DNA from: an uncultured Clostridia bacterium
Lineage (GTDB): Bacteria; Bacillota; Clostridia; Christensenellales; Borkfalkiaceae
DNA length: 64,000 nt
Assembly: GCA_934247225.1 (NCBI GenBank)
Contig: CAKQJE010000009.1
Span: 1-64,000 of the forward strand
Direction of reading: 5' to 3'
Shown: positions 1 to 7,914 of the stretch, piece after piece
How positions within the stretch are numbered: position 1 is the first letter of the stretch
Layout: the number at the start of each line of letters is the position of its first letter
The notes under the pieces: model-generated
Databases searched by the model: none
Seen by the model: the letters and a program-made list of their open reading frames with translations, nothing else
Told to the model about the DNA's origin: nothing
Translations under genes and position numbers: made by a program

Positions 1-690
1 CATAATTAAATACGTAATACCGCCGACAAGAGCCAAAATACCGAAAACCGCGAACACAACCTTAATATTTTTCGCCGAAGTTTTATTACCCGATTCGGTA
101 TCTGCCGTTTCGGGTTTCTTCAAACCGAGAAGCCCCGTATCATACGTAGTTCCCGTATTTACGGCGCAAGTAACGTTATCGTTTACCGTTCTGAACGTCC
201 AAATTCTGCCTACGTCATAAATTTTACTGTTATCTACGCGAATATCTTTGATATTATAATATCTTTGCTTTGCGTCGCTGACGGTAAAATCCTGAACCTT
301 ATACTTAAACAAAGTACTTTGCGCGTTGACAAACAGTAACGAATAAGCGCAAAGCTCATCGCTCTGATCTAAAGTAAAATAACACATAAGAGTTTTTGCT
401 CGAATCTCTTCCGTATTTACACCGGGGCAATAAACGTACAAAAACAGCTCTTTAAATACGCTTTCCGAAAGTGAAATCAACTGCAACGTACTTTTTGAAT
501 TATCCGCGGGGTATTTCGCAACGCTGAACGTAGAATCGCGGCGTAAATCGTCCAGAACGTCCGAATAGTCGAATTCGTCGGCTTTAGCGATATACGAATT
601 ATTTGTTCCTATAAACGAGCTTACGGCAATCGCCAAAACACCGATTGCCACAACAATTTTCTTCGAAATCTTTTTTAAAAAAGTTCTCAT
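1..690 (-). CDS. Secreted, membrane-anchored element protein, 3' end cut by window edge
   Basis: All 230 codons from ATG at 690 to the window edge are open. The N-terminus has a Lys-rich start, a hydrophobic stretch (about residues 11-28) and a likely signal-peptidase site near A-K-A-D (residues 35-38). The ectodomain begins YSDVLDDL and matches the start of the 484-residue protein encoded just upstream (YSNVLDDL), including further shared spots such as LYVY/VYVY and a YKV motif. So the two are paralogues. Residues about 208-230 form a membrane segment near the visible end. The start overlaps the preceding stop (ATGA) and its ribosome site lies in that gene's poly-Lys tail, so the two are translationally coupled. 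The function is unknown; an exposed, membrane-anchored role is inferred. Confidence 0.8.
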   Translation of the reverse strand, partial: MRTFLKKISKKIVVAIGVLAIAVSSFIGTNNSYIAKADEFDYSDVLDDLRRDSTFSVAKYPADNSKSTLQLISLSESVFKELFLYVYCPGVNTEEIRAKTLMCYFTLDQSDELCAYSLLFVNAQSTLFKYKVQDFTVSDAKQRYYNIKDIRVDNSKIYDVGRIWTFRTVNDNVTCAVNTGTTYDTGLLGLKKPETADTESGNKTSAKNIKVVFAVFGILALVGGITYLIM

Positions 691-2141
691 TTTTTCTTTT
701 TTCCTTTCTTTTTATTTTTAGGTTTTTTGCCGCTTTTTACCTTTTTAAAATTCGCTTTAAACCCGTCTACTGACTTCGTAACAAGTTTTATGACACCCGA
801 AATTATAAAGGGCGATAACGGCAAAACGACAATCATAAACAAGGCTATAATCGCAATCAGAGCGAGAATTTTTGAAGCGCCCGAAAACAAGCTTTGTCCT
901 GTGGACGTTAATTCGATATACACCGATTCTTCGGGGTTTATAGGCACAGGCAACCCCGAAGAATCTCTTTCACCGGTTTGCTTGTTATCTACTACGCCGA
1001 GATTATAATTTACTCCGTCTGTAACAAATTTTAACCTTAAAATTGTTACTTCGCCAACAAGATAAAAATTATAAGTGTAATCTGGGCGCGCGTATATTTG
1101 AGAATAAGAAGTCTCAGCAAAACGCAAAACCCACTTCATTTTTTTTAATTCGCTTTTAGCAGTTTCAGAAAGAACTGTAGCTACTTTAACATTTAAAATT
1201 GCCCCTGAATAGACATCTATAATACTTTCATTTTTCAGAAAATCGTCTACAGTTTGAATCCTATCCCATTTATACGTCCTTGATAAAATAAATCCGCTTT
1301 TGTGCTCAACTTTTTCCGTGTAATTTAAAGTAACAGAATTTTCTTTTTCAGGATAAAACGAAGGAGAATCGCCGAGAACACTACTACTATAAACAGAACA
1401 ATATTGAGATGTATAATACACCTCCGCTTCTAAAAGTTTATCTATAGGTTTATTCGTATCAAATGCAACAAAATGACTATCACACGCAGAATGAGAAAGA
1501 CTGAACCCGTTTTTATACCTTACAAAACCGACGAATTTATTTGTAACGACAATCGTCTGAATATCTACTACCGCGCTGTAAGGTTTTCCGTTGATAACAG
1601 AAAAAGACCACTGCCGCCCAACCTCGAATGCCACTTCATCAACCGTGTTTCCGCCCGAAGCCTGCTTGTCTCCGAGCGTACTGTCAAATTTACGATATAT
1701 TGACGGAATAGCATAATACCTTACGGGGTCGCTTCCTACGCGTAAACCGCTTACTTTATACTTATAAAGGGTTTCATACGAGTTTAAGAACTTCAAAGTG
1801 TAATTCTTCGGCGAAATCTCGATTTCCGAAGAGGTCGAAATATTTATCGACGTCGCTCTTAAGTCTTTACTCTTCCCGCTCGGCTGATAGACATATACAA
1901 ATATATCCTTACTTGAACTTTCGGCAACCTGTATCACGCTTAACGAATAGTCCGTCTTATTCTCAGGATAGTATGTAAGCTTAAAAGACGAATCTTTGCT
2001 AAGATCGTCAAGAACGTTTGAATATTCTATCGCTACTTCGGGATCAGCCGCATAAGCCTTATTCCCTGCCGAAAATACTCCGAATACGCCTATCAAAGCG
2101 CATAAAGCAAACGCGGCTATTTTGTTAAGCTTGATACTCAT
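687..2141 (-). CDS. Large secreted ectodomain protein with C-terminal anchor and poly-Lys tail
   Basis: This 484-residue protein has a signal peptide (about residues 1-31, cleavage near AYA-AD), a long ectodomain rich in Tyr, Ser and Thr, one C-terminal membrane segment (about 428-452) and a strongly basic cytoplasmic tail of Lys-rich repeats. That is the layout of a surface protein anchored by its C-terminus, as in filamentous-phage adsorption proteins, though no such domain is recognised. Residues about 36-140 are paralogous to the protein encoded next downstream (1-690). A GAGGTG ribosome site precedes ATG at 2141. The gene follows the 262-residue gene by 15 bases and overlaps the next gene by four. 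The function is unknown. Confidence 0.85.
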   Translation of the reverse strand: MSIKLNKIAAFALCALIGVFGVFSAGNKAYAADPEVAIEYSNVLDDLSKDSSFKLTYYPENKTDYSLSVIQVAESSSKDIFVYVYQPSGKSKDLRATSINISTSSEIEISPKNYTLKFLNSYETLYKYKVSGLRVGSDPVRYYAIPSIYRKFDSTLGDKQASGGNTVDEVAFEVGRQWSFSVINGKPYSAVVDIQTIVVTNKFVGFVRYKNGFSLSHSACDSHFVAFDTNKPIDKLLEAEVYYTSQYCSVYSSSVLGDSPSFYPEKENSVTLNYTEKVEHKSGFILSRTYKWDRIQTVDDFLKNESIIDVYSGAILNVKVATVLSETAKSELKKMKWVLRFAETSYSQIYARPDYTYNFYLVGEVTILRLKFVTDGVNYNLGVVDNKQTGERDSSGLPVPINPEESVYIELTSTGQSLFSGASKILALIAIIALFMIVVLPLSPFIISGVIKLVTKSVDGFKANFKKVKSGKKPKNKKKGKKKK

Positions 2142-2156
2142 TTTCTCACACCTCGC

Positions 2157-2945
2157 TTATCTTCTGCGCCCTACGAACGCCATAACGAAAGACAGAACAA
2201 AGAATGACAGAATAAGAACGCCGATTATTGCAACGGCTTTCTTCAGCGTTCCGTCGCCGAACAAGGCGCTTATAAATTCTTTTGTGTTTTCGACGTCGCT
2301 TTTGATTTGATCACTTCGGTTTATGCCGTCGACAAGATCCTTTAATCTTGTATAATAATGGTCGGAAATCGTTTTCGTTGTATCGTTCAGATCGAAATTC
2401 GCCAAACCTTTTACGGAATAATCCGTCGAAACGTTTGTGTAATCTGCAAGGCAGATAACAGACTTCGTATCGCCCGCAATATATAAAACCCAAATACAAC
2501 GATATTCTACGGCGTAATTCTCTTCCGAAATATAAAAGAACGCGTTGTAAGTCCTTACGTTGTCTTTATCCGTCGATTCGGTTTTATAAGGCTTAATGCC
2601 ATACTTTGCGTTTTCGAGCGTAATATTTCGATTTTTACTTACAAGATATGCTTCGACTTTGATAATGTCATAGCTTTCGCTTAACGCTACCGTCGCGCCG
2701 TATGTTATACCCACCGTTCTGGCGTTATCGTCGTCCAAAGTCGTATAATCTATGCTTGCGCCCGAAAGCGCTTTGAAACTATATGTACTTGCGTTCCCGA
2801 GTTCGTAAATTTCCGATACGCCGCTATCTTCCGCCGCGTACGCTTTCTTGCTTTCCGACATAAATACGCCCGAAAACAACGTCAGAACAAACGCCGCTAT
2901 AAGCGATAACGCAAGTATTTTAATTTTTCCTTTACTTTTTGTCAT
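2157..2945 (-). CDS. Secreted protein with C-terminal membrane anchor
   Basis: This 262-residue protein has a signal peptide (about 1-38, cleavage near AYA-AE), an ectodomain of about 190 residues and a C-terminal membrane segment (about 236-258) ending in three Arg. The layout matches the two proteins that follow it in the operon, but I see no convincing sequence match beyond layout. The start ATG (2945) lies just after the preceding gene's stop. Its ribosome site GGAGG is embedded in that gene's last codons, so translation is probably coupled. It is likely inserted in the membrane and exposed outside. The function is unknown. Confidence 0.8.
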   Translation of the reverse strand: MTKSKGKIKILALSLIAAFVLTLFSGVFMSESKKAYAAEDSGVSEIYELGNASTYSFKALSGASIDYTTLDDDNARTVGITYGATVALSESYDIIKVEAYLVSKNRNITLENAKYGIKPYKTESTDKDNVRTYNAFFYISEENYAVEYRCIWVLYIAGDTKSVICLADYTNVSTDYSVKGLANFDLNDTTKTISDHYYTRLKDLVDGINRSDQIKSDVENTKEFISALFGDGTLKKAVAIIGVLILSFFVLSFVMAFVGRRR

Positions 2946-2946
2946 T

Positions 2947-3237
2947 TTAGTTTCCTCCGCCGAATATCAGCGTATCTTGATTAAGTGAAATGCCCTCAAC
3001 ATTTATTGTTTCTTCGCTCTCCGATTCGCTTGCGCTGTCCGATTCCTCGCTTTTCGTCTCCGAACTTGTTTCGGTGGTTTCTGTCGTTTCCGTTGCTCCC
3101 GATTCTTCCGATTGCGTTTCGTTCAAGCTTTCGTGCGAAGAATTACCCGGCGCGCAATTTGTATATAAAAACGATAACAACAGCGTTGCGACAACGAATA
3201 TTACAAACAAATTGACTTTTTCCTTTCTTCTTCGCAC
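2947..3237 (-). CDS. Small Ser/Glu/Thr-rich secreted or lipoprotein-like protein
   Basis: This 96-residue protein starts with GTG at 3237 behind a GAGGAA ribosome site. A basic N-terminus and hydrophobic stretch (about 9-25) lead to a Cys at residue 28 in the context YTNC, a poor lipobox, so lipidation is uncertain. Residues about 35-75 are a low-complexity linker of Ser, Glu and Thr with ETT repeats, followed by a short tail. Its codons for GGGN at the end supply the ribosome site of the next gene. It resembles a surface spacer or stalk. The function is unknown. Confidence 0.7.
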   Translation of the reverse strand: MRRRKEKVNLFVIFVVATLLLSFLYTNCAPGNSSHESLNETQSEESGATETTETTETSSETKSEESDSASESESEETINVEGISLNQDTLIFGGGN

Positions 3238-3258
3238 TGCTTTATTCCTCGCTTTTTA

Positions 3259-4305
3259 TTACATTGTTATGTTGTCGTTATCTATCGAAACGCTTTCAAC
3301 AGTCGTCACCTGCGGAACATTCTTTAAATCGAGATCGATATAAATACAACAAAGATAATTATCGTTGTTATCATAAACTTTTGCTGTCACAGCGCCGACT
3401 ATAATTTTTGAACTATTTGCCAAACTGTACAAAGCCTTATAGTATTCGTTTTTGCTTTCTTCTGTACTAAACTTATCTTCTATAAGAGAAGAATTAAAGA
3501 AATAATCCGAGAAATTAAACCGTGTACGAATTTTATCGTCACTCTCAGCAATAACATAAGGCTTAATATTTTCACTCCAGGTTGCATTGATAGCACTTAA
3601 AGCGTTATTCAGCTCGTTGCTATATTCATAAACAACTTTAGAGCCCAATACACAATCGCTTTTAGTCATTTCTATAGTATACACAGTAGAACCAACCGCA
3701 TAAATATAAAAGCTATTTACGGGAGAATTAGTAACCTTAACTAAAAAATTAAGATGTTTACTTTCAGGCGGAGTTGCGTTGTAAAAGCCACTCTGTGCTT
3801 TATATCCTGAAAACTTCTGCTTGTAATCTACCGTGCATTCCGCCACGGCTTCAGGGTTGTCTCTCGATACAACGGTTATTTTTATTTGCTCGCCGAAAGC
3901 TTCCTTGCATTCGACTTCCGCAATCAAAGAGCCGTCTTCCGTCGGCGTTATAGTAACGTAATCGGTTACGGTTTTACCGCTTGCCCAGCTCGAAGAAGCG
4001 TTCACGAACGACACGCTCCAGTCCACCGCCTTATTTGTTGCGTTTTCGGGGGTAATCGTCGCGCGGAGCGTAACTTTCATTGCTGTATCCGCTTCCGCTT
4101 CGTTCGACAACGCCCGCGGATTAAATAACAGCTGAATAGGTAAATCGTGAATAACTCCGTCATTCAGATTTTTGCCCGTTTCGTCGGTTATCTCGCCGAC
4201 CGATTCCTTAATTTCCGCGTTTCCGGTAAATGTACAACCGGTGGTTATAACTACGCCCGACGTTATCGCCGCGCACATTAAAAACAATAAAATCTTTTTA
4301 AACAT
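3259..4305 (-). CDS. Lipoprotein with bacterial Ig-like (BIG2-type) domain
   Basis: This 348-residue protein has a lipoprotein signal peptide with Cys at about residue 24 in the context ITTGC. Residues about 78-165 look like a BIG2 immunoglobulin-like domain: the pattern ITPENATNKAVDWS, then a Gly-containing strand, then a closing ECTVDY. The remaining 180 residues are unrecognised. BIG2 domains are common in cell-surface adhesins and in phage structural proteins. ATG at 4305 follows an AAGGAG site. A hairpin terminator lies just upstream (4331-4365), so this gene opens the second half of the leftward block. A role in surface display or host recognition is inferred only. Confidence 0.75.
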   Translation of the reverse strand: MFKKILLFLMCAAITSGVVITTGCTFTGNAEIKESVGEITDETGKNLNDGVIHDLPIQLLFNPRALSNEAEADTAMKVTLRATITPENATNKAVDWSVSFVNASSSWASGKTVTDYVTITPTEDGSLIAEVECKEAFGEQIKITVVSRDNPEAVAECTVDYKQKFSGYKAQSGFYNATPPESKHLNFLVKVTNSPVNSFYIYAVGSTVYTIEMTKSDCVLGSKVVYEYSNELNNALSAINATWSENIKPYVIAESDDKIRTRFNFSDYFFNSSLIEDKFSTEESKNEYYKALYSLANSSKIIVGAVTAKVYDNNDNYLCCIYIDLDLKNVPQVTTVESVSIDNDNITM

Positions 4306-4330
4306 TTCAGCAAAATCTCCTTATAAAAAT

Positions 4331-4365
4331 TTACACCGTACCGCATTTTATACGATACGGTGTAG
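4331..4365 (-). terminator. Hairpin terminator between the 155-residue gene and the BIG2 lipoprotein gene
   Basis: Nine-base arms TACACCGTA (4332-4340) and TACGGTGTA (4356-4364) are perfect complements. Read on the minus strand the hairpin is followed by AATTTTTAT. It lies inside the leftward gene block, so it probably attenuates transcription of the downstream surface-protein genes. Confidence 0.65.
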
Positions 4366-4374
4366 CCGTTTTAA

Positions 4375-4842
4375 TTATTTCTTTACCGTGACGGTAAGCT
4401 GTTTGACGTAATCGTTTCTGTTAAGAAGCGTTACTTTGTCTTTCGACTCGGGAACTTTGATTACTACTCTGTAATAGCTTACTTTCTGCGTTACGGAATC
4501 AACCACTTTCGTCGCGGGAATTTCCGTGAGATCCGCATTCAGCGAATCGGTCGCATAGATAAATTCCTTATCTGCCGTGTAATAAAACACCTGATACGTA
4601 ATGTCAGCTTTTTCGTCGATTACGATTTTATCGAATTTCTTCGCTTCGAGAAAACCCGTTCTTAATGCGTAATCACTCGTTGCTTCCTTACCGTTTGTGT
4701 CAAGAGACCCCGCCGCGTAAGACGTTAACCCAAGTTCCTTGGTTTTTTCAATTTTGCCTACCTTAACGCCGATTGCGATAACCGCAATGATAAGTCCGAT
4801 TATTGCAAGCGACGTAAACATTTTCTTAGTTTTTGCGCTCAT
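4375..4842 (-). CDS. Small protein with N-terminal membrane anchor
   Basis: This 155-residue protein has a short basic N-terminus, a membrane segment (about residues 9-27) and a 125-residue outer domain of alternating charged and hydrophobic residues that looks beta-rich. No signal-peptidase site is obvious, so it is probably a type II anchored protein. An AGGAG site precedes ATG at 4842. It is the last gene before the internal terminator at 4331-4365, so it would be among the most abundant proteins if transcription stops there. The family is not recognised. Confidence 0.75.
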   Translation of the reverse strand: MSAKTKKMFTSLAIIGLIIAVIAIGVKVGKIEKTKELGLTSYAAGSLDTNGKEATSDYALRTGFLEAKKFDKIVIDEKADITYQVFYYTADKEFIYATDSLNADLTEIPATKVVDSVTQKVSYYRVVIKVPESKDKVTLLNRNDYVKQLTVTVKK

Positions 4843-4870
4843 TTTTTTTACTCCTATTAAGCTTTTTGAA

Positions 4871-5164
4871 TTATTTTTTCTTTATCAAATATGCGACATT
4901 TCGATTACTGTTTTTCAAGATATCGATTACGCCGCTTTTAACCTTTTTAGGTAACCGAGACGTATCGTCAACAAATTTATGATTTCCGCCTTTAAGGTTC
5001 GTAGAACTAACAAAAGCACTGCTGCCTTTGTCCACACGACCATATATTTCGATATCTCTTCTCAATACAGGTTGTCCTTTCTTGTTCTTCGTCCACACCT
5101 TGTCGGACGTAACCACTTCTAAGTTGACTAAATCTTTATTTTTATCTCTAAAAGGTCTTGACAT
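4871..5164 (-). CDS. Small basic protein, function unknown
   Basis: This 97-residue Lys-rich soluble protein has no membrane segment. ATG at 5164 has a good ribosome site (AGGAAAG). The composition suggests nucleic-acid binding, but no family is recognised. A perfect-consensus promoter on the opposite strand (5158-5186) overlaps its start codon and ribosome site, so transcription of the opposite strand could interfere with its expression. Confidence 0.7.
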   Translation of the reverse strand: MSRPFRDKNKDLVNLEVVTSDKVWTKNKKGQPVLRRDIEIYGRVDKGSSAFVSSTNLKGGNHKFVDDTSRLPKKVKSGVIDILKNSNRNVAYLIKKK

Positions 5165-5186
5165 TTGTTTCTTTCCTCGCTATAAT
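5158..5186 (+). promoter_or_regulatory. Perfect-consensus housekeeping promoter, antisense to the gene block
   Basis: TTGACA (5158-5163) and TATAAT (5181-5186) are separated by exactly 17 bases. Both hexamers match consensus at every position. It fires rightward, against the surrounding leftward genes, with a start predicted near 5193. No plus-strand gene follows, but a plus-strand terminator does (5287-5320). Confidence 0.8.
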
Positions 5187-5192
5187 TAAATC

Positions 5193-5320
5193 ACGCTTTC
5201 AAAGGTCGTGAACACGACAGTTTCGCAATAGTGGAAACCATAGCATTTACCCATGAAAGTTTGATTTATAGGGATAGACTTGCTTTAACCGTCCGATTAT
5301 TTCGGGCGGTTTTATTTTTA
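5193..5320 (+). ncRNA. Candidate small RNA of about 125 nt, antisense to the leader of the 97-residue gene
   Basis: The segment is bracketed by a perfect-consensus promoter and a hairpin plus T-tract on the same strand. It has no credible open frame. It has its own predicted structure: a hairpin at 5205-5218 (GTCGT and ACGAC arms), a possible outer pairing CTTTCA (5196-5201) with TGAAAG (5254-5259), and the terminator stem. It would pair with the untranslated gap between the 110- and 97-residue genes. It could control the structural genes or copy number. An alternative is a single-strand DNA signal such as a complementary-strand origin. Confidence 0.5.
5287..5320 (+). terminator. Plus-strand intrinsic terminator
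   Basis: AACCGTCCGA (5287-5296) pairs with TCGGGCGGTT (5302-5311), one G-T wobble, loop of five, followed by TTATTTTTA. On the minus strand no T-tract follows, so the orientation is plus. It ends the candidate small RNA. Confidence 0.7.
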
Positions 5321-5321
5321 C

Positions 5322-5654
5322 TTACGAATTGTAAAGCTTCATTCTCTGTTCCGCTGTACAAGTTTTCTCGTATTCGGCACGAGCTTTCATTCCGTTTATA
5401 CACGGACGTAAAACATTATTGTTATAGTCCGCGGCTCTTTTATCGCCTTTTCTTGCGTTCAACTCATTTTGAGTTGCCAACAAATTATCTCTCCAACGAT
5501 TATCTTTGAACCCCGAAAGCCAATGCCGAGAACGTGTCTTTTGATTTTCGGTTGCCTTATCCGAATTTACTCTCTTCGAGTGAAATGCAAGCTTTTCGTT
5601 TACGCTATAACGCTTGAACTTATTCTTGCGAGACGATTTTCCGAATTTCGCCAT
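5322..5654 (-). CDS. Small basic protein, function unknown
   Basis: This 110-residue protein is rich in Lys, Arg and Asn and has no membrane segment. I chose ATG at 5654, within good range of the ribosome site; a GTG at 5660 would add two residues. A basic N-terminal 40 residues is followed by a mixed helical part with a Trp pair. Nucleic-acid binding is plausible from composition. The family is not recognised. It sits between the 74-residue gene and the antisense RNA region. Confidence 0.7.
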   Translation of the reverse strand: MAKFGKSSRKNKFKRYSVNEKLAFHSKRVNSDKATENQKTRSRHWLSGFKDNRWRDNLLATQNELNARKGDKRAADYNNNVLRPCINGMKARAEYEKTCTAEQRMKLYNS

Positions 5655-5665
5655 ATTCACCTACC

Positions 5666-5890
5666 TTAATACCAAACAAAGCGTTTATTGCCGGTCTTTT
5701 TGTTTTTCTGTACTTCGGGTTGTCCGAATTTAACCGTCACAAGACGTCTATTCTCAGCTGTATTAGGTATTTTTTTCGTAACACAACCTTTCTTATACTT
5801 CTTATCGAATACCGTGACAAAAAGATCTTTTTTGCCCTCTTCGGTAAAAGAACCGGAAGATTTCGAAATTATATCTTTATATAAACTCAT
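5666..5890 (-). CDS. Small basic protein, function unknown
   Basis: This 74-residue Lys-rich soluble protein has ATG at 5890 and a GAGGG ribosome site. It ends 11 bases before the next gene's ATG. No known domain is recognised. It belongs to a run of three small basic proteins in the middle of the leftward block. Confidence 0.65.
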   Translation of the reverse strand: MSLYKDIISKSSGSFTEEGKKDLFVTVFDKKYKKGCVTKKIPNTAENRRLVTVKFGQPEVQKNKKTGNKRFVWY

Positions 5891-5907
5891 ATAAAAACCC
5901 TCATTAT

Positions 5908-6399
5908 TTATTTCTGTAATTCTTCGGGATGTTCAGCTTCGTGTCTCGCCTTATCGATAAAGAATGCAAGCATTTTCGCATCCGAATCTTCTCTCGGCTT
6001 CATTGCTACACTGTACTTTATCCCGTAATCACCTACGCCGCTTACAGAATACGACGTATATTTTACTCTCTTGCCGCCCTGATCGCGCGTTCCGTTCGTA
6101 ATTTCCAAAAGAACTTTTTCGTTGTCCTCGAAAATATCGTTAAGATCTTCCCATGCGCCGTTGTCTCTCGGCTGTAAATCGGCTTTCTTCGGTCTTCCAT
6201 TTCTGACACCTTCAACACGGTAGTTCCAGTACTTTCTGCCGTCAGCGCCGATTGCTCTGCTTCTCACAACGTATAACGGCAAAACTACAAGAGATTCCTC
6301 TACGGCTTCGCCTTTTTCGTTCTCGGTCAATACTTCGGGTTCGGTTACGTTTACGTTTTCGGTTACGATTTCGTTCAATTCTTTTTCAGTGTTCTTCAT
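5908..6399 (-). CDS. Acidic-N-terminus soluble protein, possibly replication-associated
   Basis: This 163-residue protein has ATG at 6399 with an AAAGGAG site. Residues 1-38 are acidic and probably disordered. Residues about 40-145 look like a compact beta-rich domain with aromatic and basic strands. A single-strand DNA binding role would suit the size, position and composition, but this is inference only. No family is recognised. Confidence 0.65.
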   Translation of the reverse strand: MKNTEKELNEIVTENVNVTEPEVLTENEKGEAVEESLVVLPLYVVRSRAIGADGRKYWNYRVEGVRNGRPKKADLQPRDNGAWEDLNDIFEDNEKVLLEITNGTRDQGGKRVKYTSYSVSGVGDYGIKYSVAMKPREDSDAKMLAFFIDKARHEAEHPEELQK

Positions 6400-6413
6400 T
6401 TTCTTTTACTCCT

Positions 6414-6629
6414 TTAATTTTTAAGAACTTGTTTTTTAAATGTCTGAAACCCGAAATCGGGTTTCGGTAAGAGCGCTTTTTCAGCCGCTCCGAGCGTTGT
6501 TAAGTCAATCACTTCGCTTTCGATTTTTCTAAGTTTTAATTGACTTTGTACAAACGCTATCTGTTTTCTGTTTTCGCAACCCACATAGTGAGTGACTGCC
6601 GTTCGGTACTTTACCATTGCTTTCGCCAT
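6414..6629 (-). CDS. Small soluble protein, function unknown
   Basis: This 71-residue protein has ATG at 6629; an internal ATG five codons in has similar context. It ends 14 bases before the next start. The middle looks like a short beta-alpha unit (THYVGCENRKQIAFVQSQL), but no family can be named. Confidence 0.55.
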   Translation of the reverse strand: MAKAMVKYRTAVTHYVGCENRKQIAFVQSQLKLRKIESEVIDLTTLGAAEKALLPKPDFGFQTFKKQVLKN

Positions 6630-6660
6630 AACTAAGTGAAACCGTCCTTTTCTCTTCGTT

Positions 6661-7455
6661 TCATACGCCCTCGTTTTTTGTTAAAAGTTTTATAATATTC
6701 TCAACGACGCTGTCCGCGCCGACTGATTTTCCGCCTGCGAAAAAGCTGTAATCTTTTTCGCGAAACAAACCTTTCAAGGCTTTTTTCATTGACTTTTTGT
6801 CGCTTATTGCATTCAAATGCAATTCGTCTTTTTCTCCGGGGATAAGCTCTCCGTTTTCGTCAACCTTATCCTCTCTTGAGTATTTCTCTTCTACGGCTTC
6901 GATATTTTTCAGCACTTCCGCAGCTCGTCCCGCTTTCTCCGCTTCTATCAGATCGGCTATATGTATTAAATTTTCTTCTAAAGATAGGAGAAAATTATAC
7001 GCGCCTTTTCTGATTCCTTTTACAAGGATCTTCATATCTTCGACCCTTATATTCGGAGTAAATAATTCACGGTAATTCGGAGACATTTTCAACGTCTGAA
7101 GCATAACTACAAGTTGCGTATATCCATAGCCTTTATATTTCGGCAAAACATTGCCTTGTTTGTCCGCAAAATTTTTGGCAACGGCGATATAATTTGCAAC
7201 CGTACGTTTTTTCAAAAATAGTTCGGCTTCGGCAAACTCGGCCATAGATTTATACACGCAAGAAAAATGCTTTTCGTCTTTCGGCTTTATAAGCGCGTAG
7301 AACTTGTTTTTTTGGAACGCATAGAGTTCATAACCGAACTTTATATGTTTTTCGTTAAAGTCATTGAAAAAATTTTCCAACCGATAGAAAGCTTCTTTCG
7401 CTTCCTCGAACTTCTTGTTATCTACCGTGTTATATGCACATTGTATTTCTCGCAT
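6661..7455 (-). CDS. Predicted helix-turn-helix DNA-binding protein of the element
   Basis: This protein is about 264 residues from ATG at 7455, which has an AGGGAAAGG ribosome site; a TTG at 7473 would add six. Residues about 60-105 (YKSMAEFAEAE followed by KKRTVANYIAVAK) resemble the helix-turn-helix seen in phage and plasmid proteins with a field of the form 'slow-growing coat of helices, then RTV.xYI'. The rest is helical and charged, with a Glu/Lys-rich linker near 195-215. It is the largest soluble protein of the leftward block. A role in replication, partition or control of the element is inferred; no HUH or polymerase motif is visible. Confidence 0.65.
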   Translation of the reverse strand: MREIQCAYNTVDNKKFEEAKEAFYRLENFFNDFNEKHIKFGYELYAFQKNKFYALIKPKDEKHFSCVYKSMAEFAEAELFLKKRTVANYIAVAKNFADKQGNVLPKYKGYGYTQLVVMLQTLKMSPNYRELFTPNIRVEDMKILVKGIRKGAYNFLLSLEENLIHIADLIEAEKAGRAAEVLKNIEAVEEKYSREDKVDENGELIPGEKDELHLNAISDKKSMKKALKGLFREKDYSFFAGGKSVGADSVVENIIKLLTKNEGV

Positions 7456-7477
7456 AAGCCTTTCCCTAAGCAATACG

Positions 7478-7618
7478 CTACTCTATTTCCGCCAAACATT
7501 GAATAACAACGTCCTCTTCCTGCTTCTTCAACGTCTGCAATTTTGCTATCCGTCTTTTGCTTGCCGAACGTTTCTTGCGTTCGCAAATCATTTTGCGCCT
7601 TATAAAAATTTTTCCCAC
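7478..7618 (-). CDS. 46-residue basic peptide, function unknown
   Basis: The frame starts with GTG (7616-7618), nine bases after a perfect AAGGAG site, and stops at TAG (7478-7480). The product is very rich in Lys and Arg in its first 33 residues, then acidic. An ATG between the ribosome site and the GTG opens only a seven-codon frame and is too close to the site. It fills an otherwise empty 170-base gap in the operon and may bind nucleic acid. Confidence 0.6.
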   Translation of the reverse strand: MGKIFIRRKMICERKKRSASKRRIAKLQTLKKQEEDVVIQCLAEIE

Positions 7619-7645
7619 AGCATAAATCTCCTTGAATTTTTATTT

Positions 7646-7882
7646 TCAGCCGATTATTTGAATTTCCTCAACATAACCGGATGTTATCTTTGTCATATGG
7701 TGTATTTCCCCTTGAACGAGAGAAAAACGAAACAATACTTTCGGATTGTTAGCAAGCGTTTTCTCGAATCGCATTAAATCGTAGTAATTGTTAAGATCTA
7801 ACTCTTCCACTTTCGTTTCGAAAGGTTCTTTTTCCTTTTCTCCGAATTCGTTCGTTTTAAATTTCCGCCTTAAAACTTTCAT
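7646..7882 (-). CDS. Small soluble protein, function unknown
   Basis: This 78-residue protein has ATG at 7882 preceded by AAAGGAG. It has a basic N-terminus, an acidic middle and a hydrophobic C-terminal strand pair. No family is recognised. It is the first gene after the structured intergenic region and so may be governed by that leader. Confidence 0.65.
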   Translation of the reverse strand: MKVLRRKFKTNEFGEKEKEPFETKVEELDLNNYYDLMRFEKTLANNPKVLFRFSLVQGEIHHMTKITSGYVEEIQIIG

Positions 7883-7914
7883 TTTGTGTCTCCTTTCTTA
7901 ATTTTACTTTTCTC

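Noticed and set aside
2985..3215. Repeated ETT/SE codons as a possible short tandem repeat or CRISPR-like unit
   Set aside because: Only low-complexity coding for a Ser/Glu/Thr linker; no regular spacers. No CRISPR array was seen in the window.
5908..6399. Naming the 163-residue protein a single-strand DNA binding protein
   Set aside because: Size and position would suit it, but no OB-fold motif can be read with confidence.
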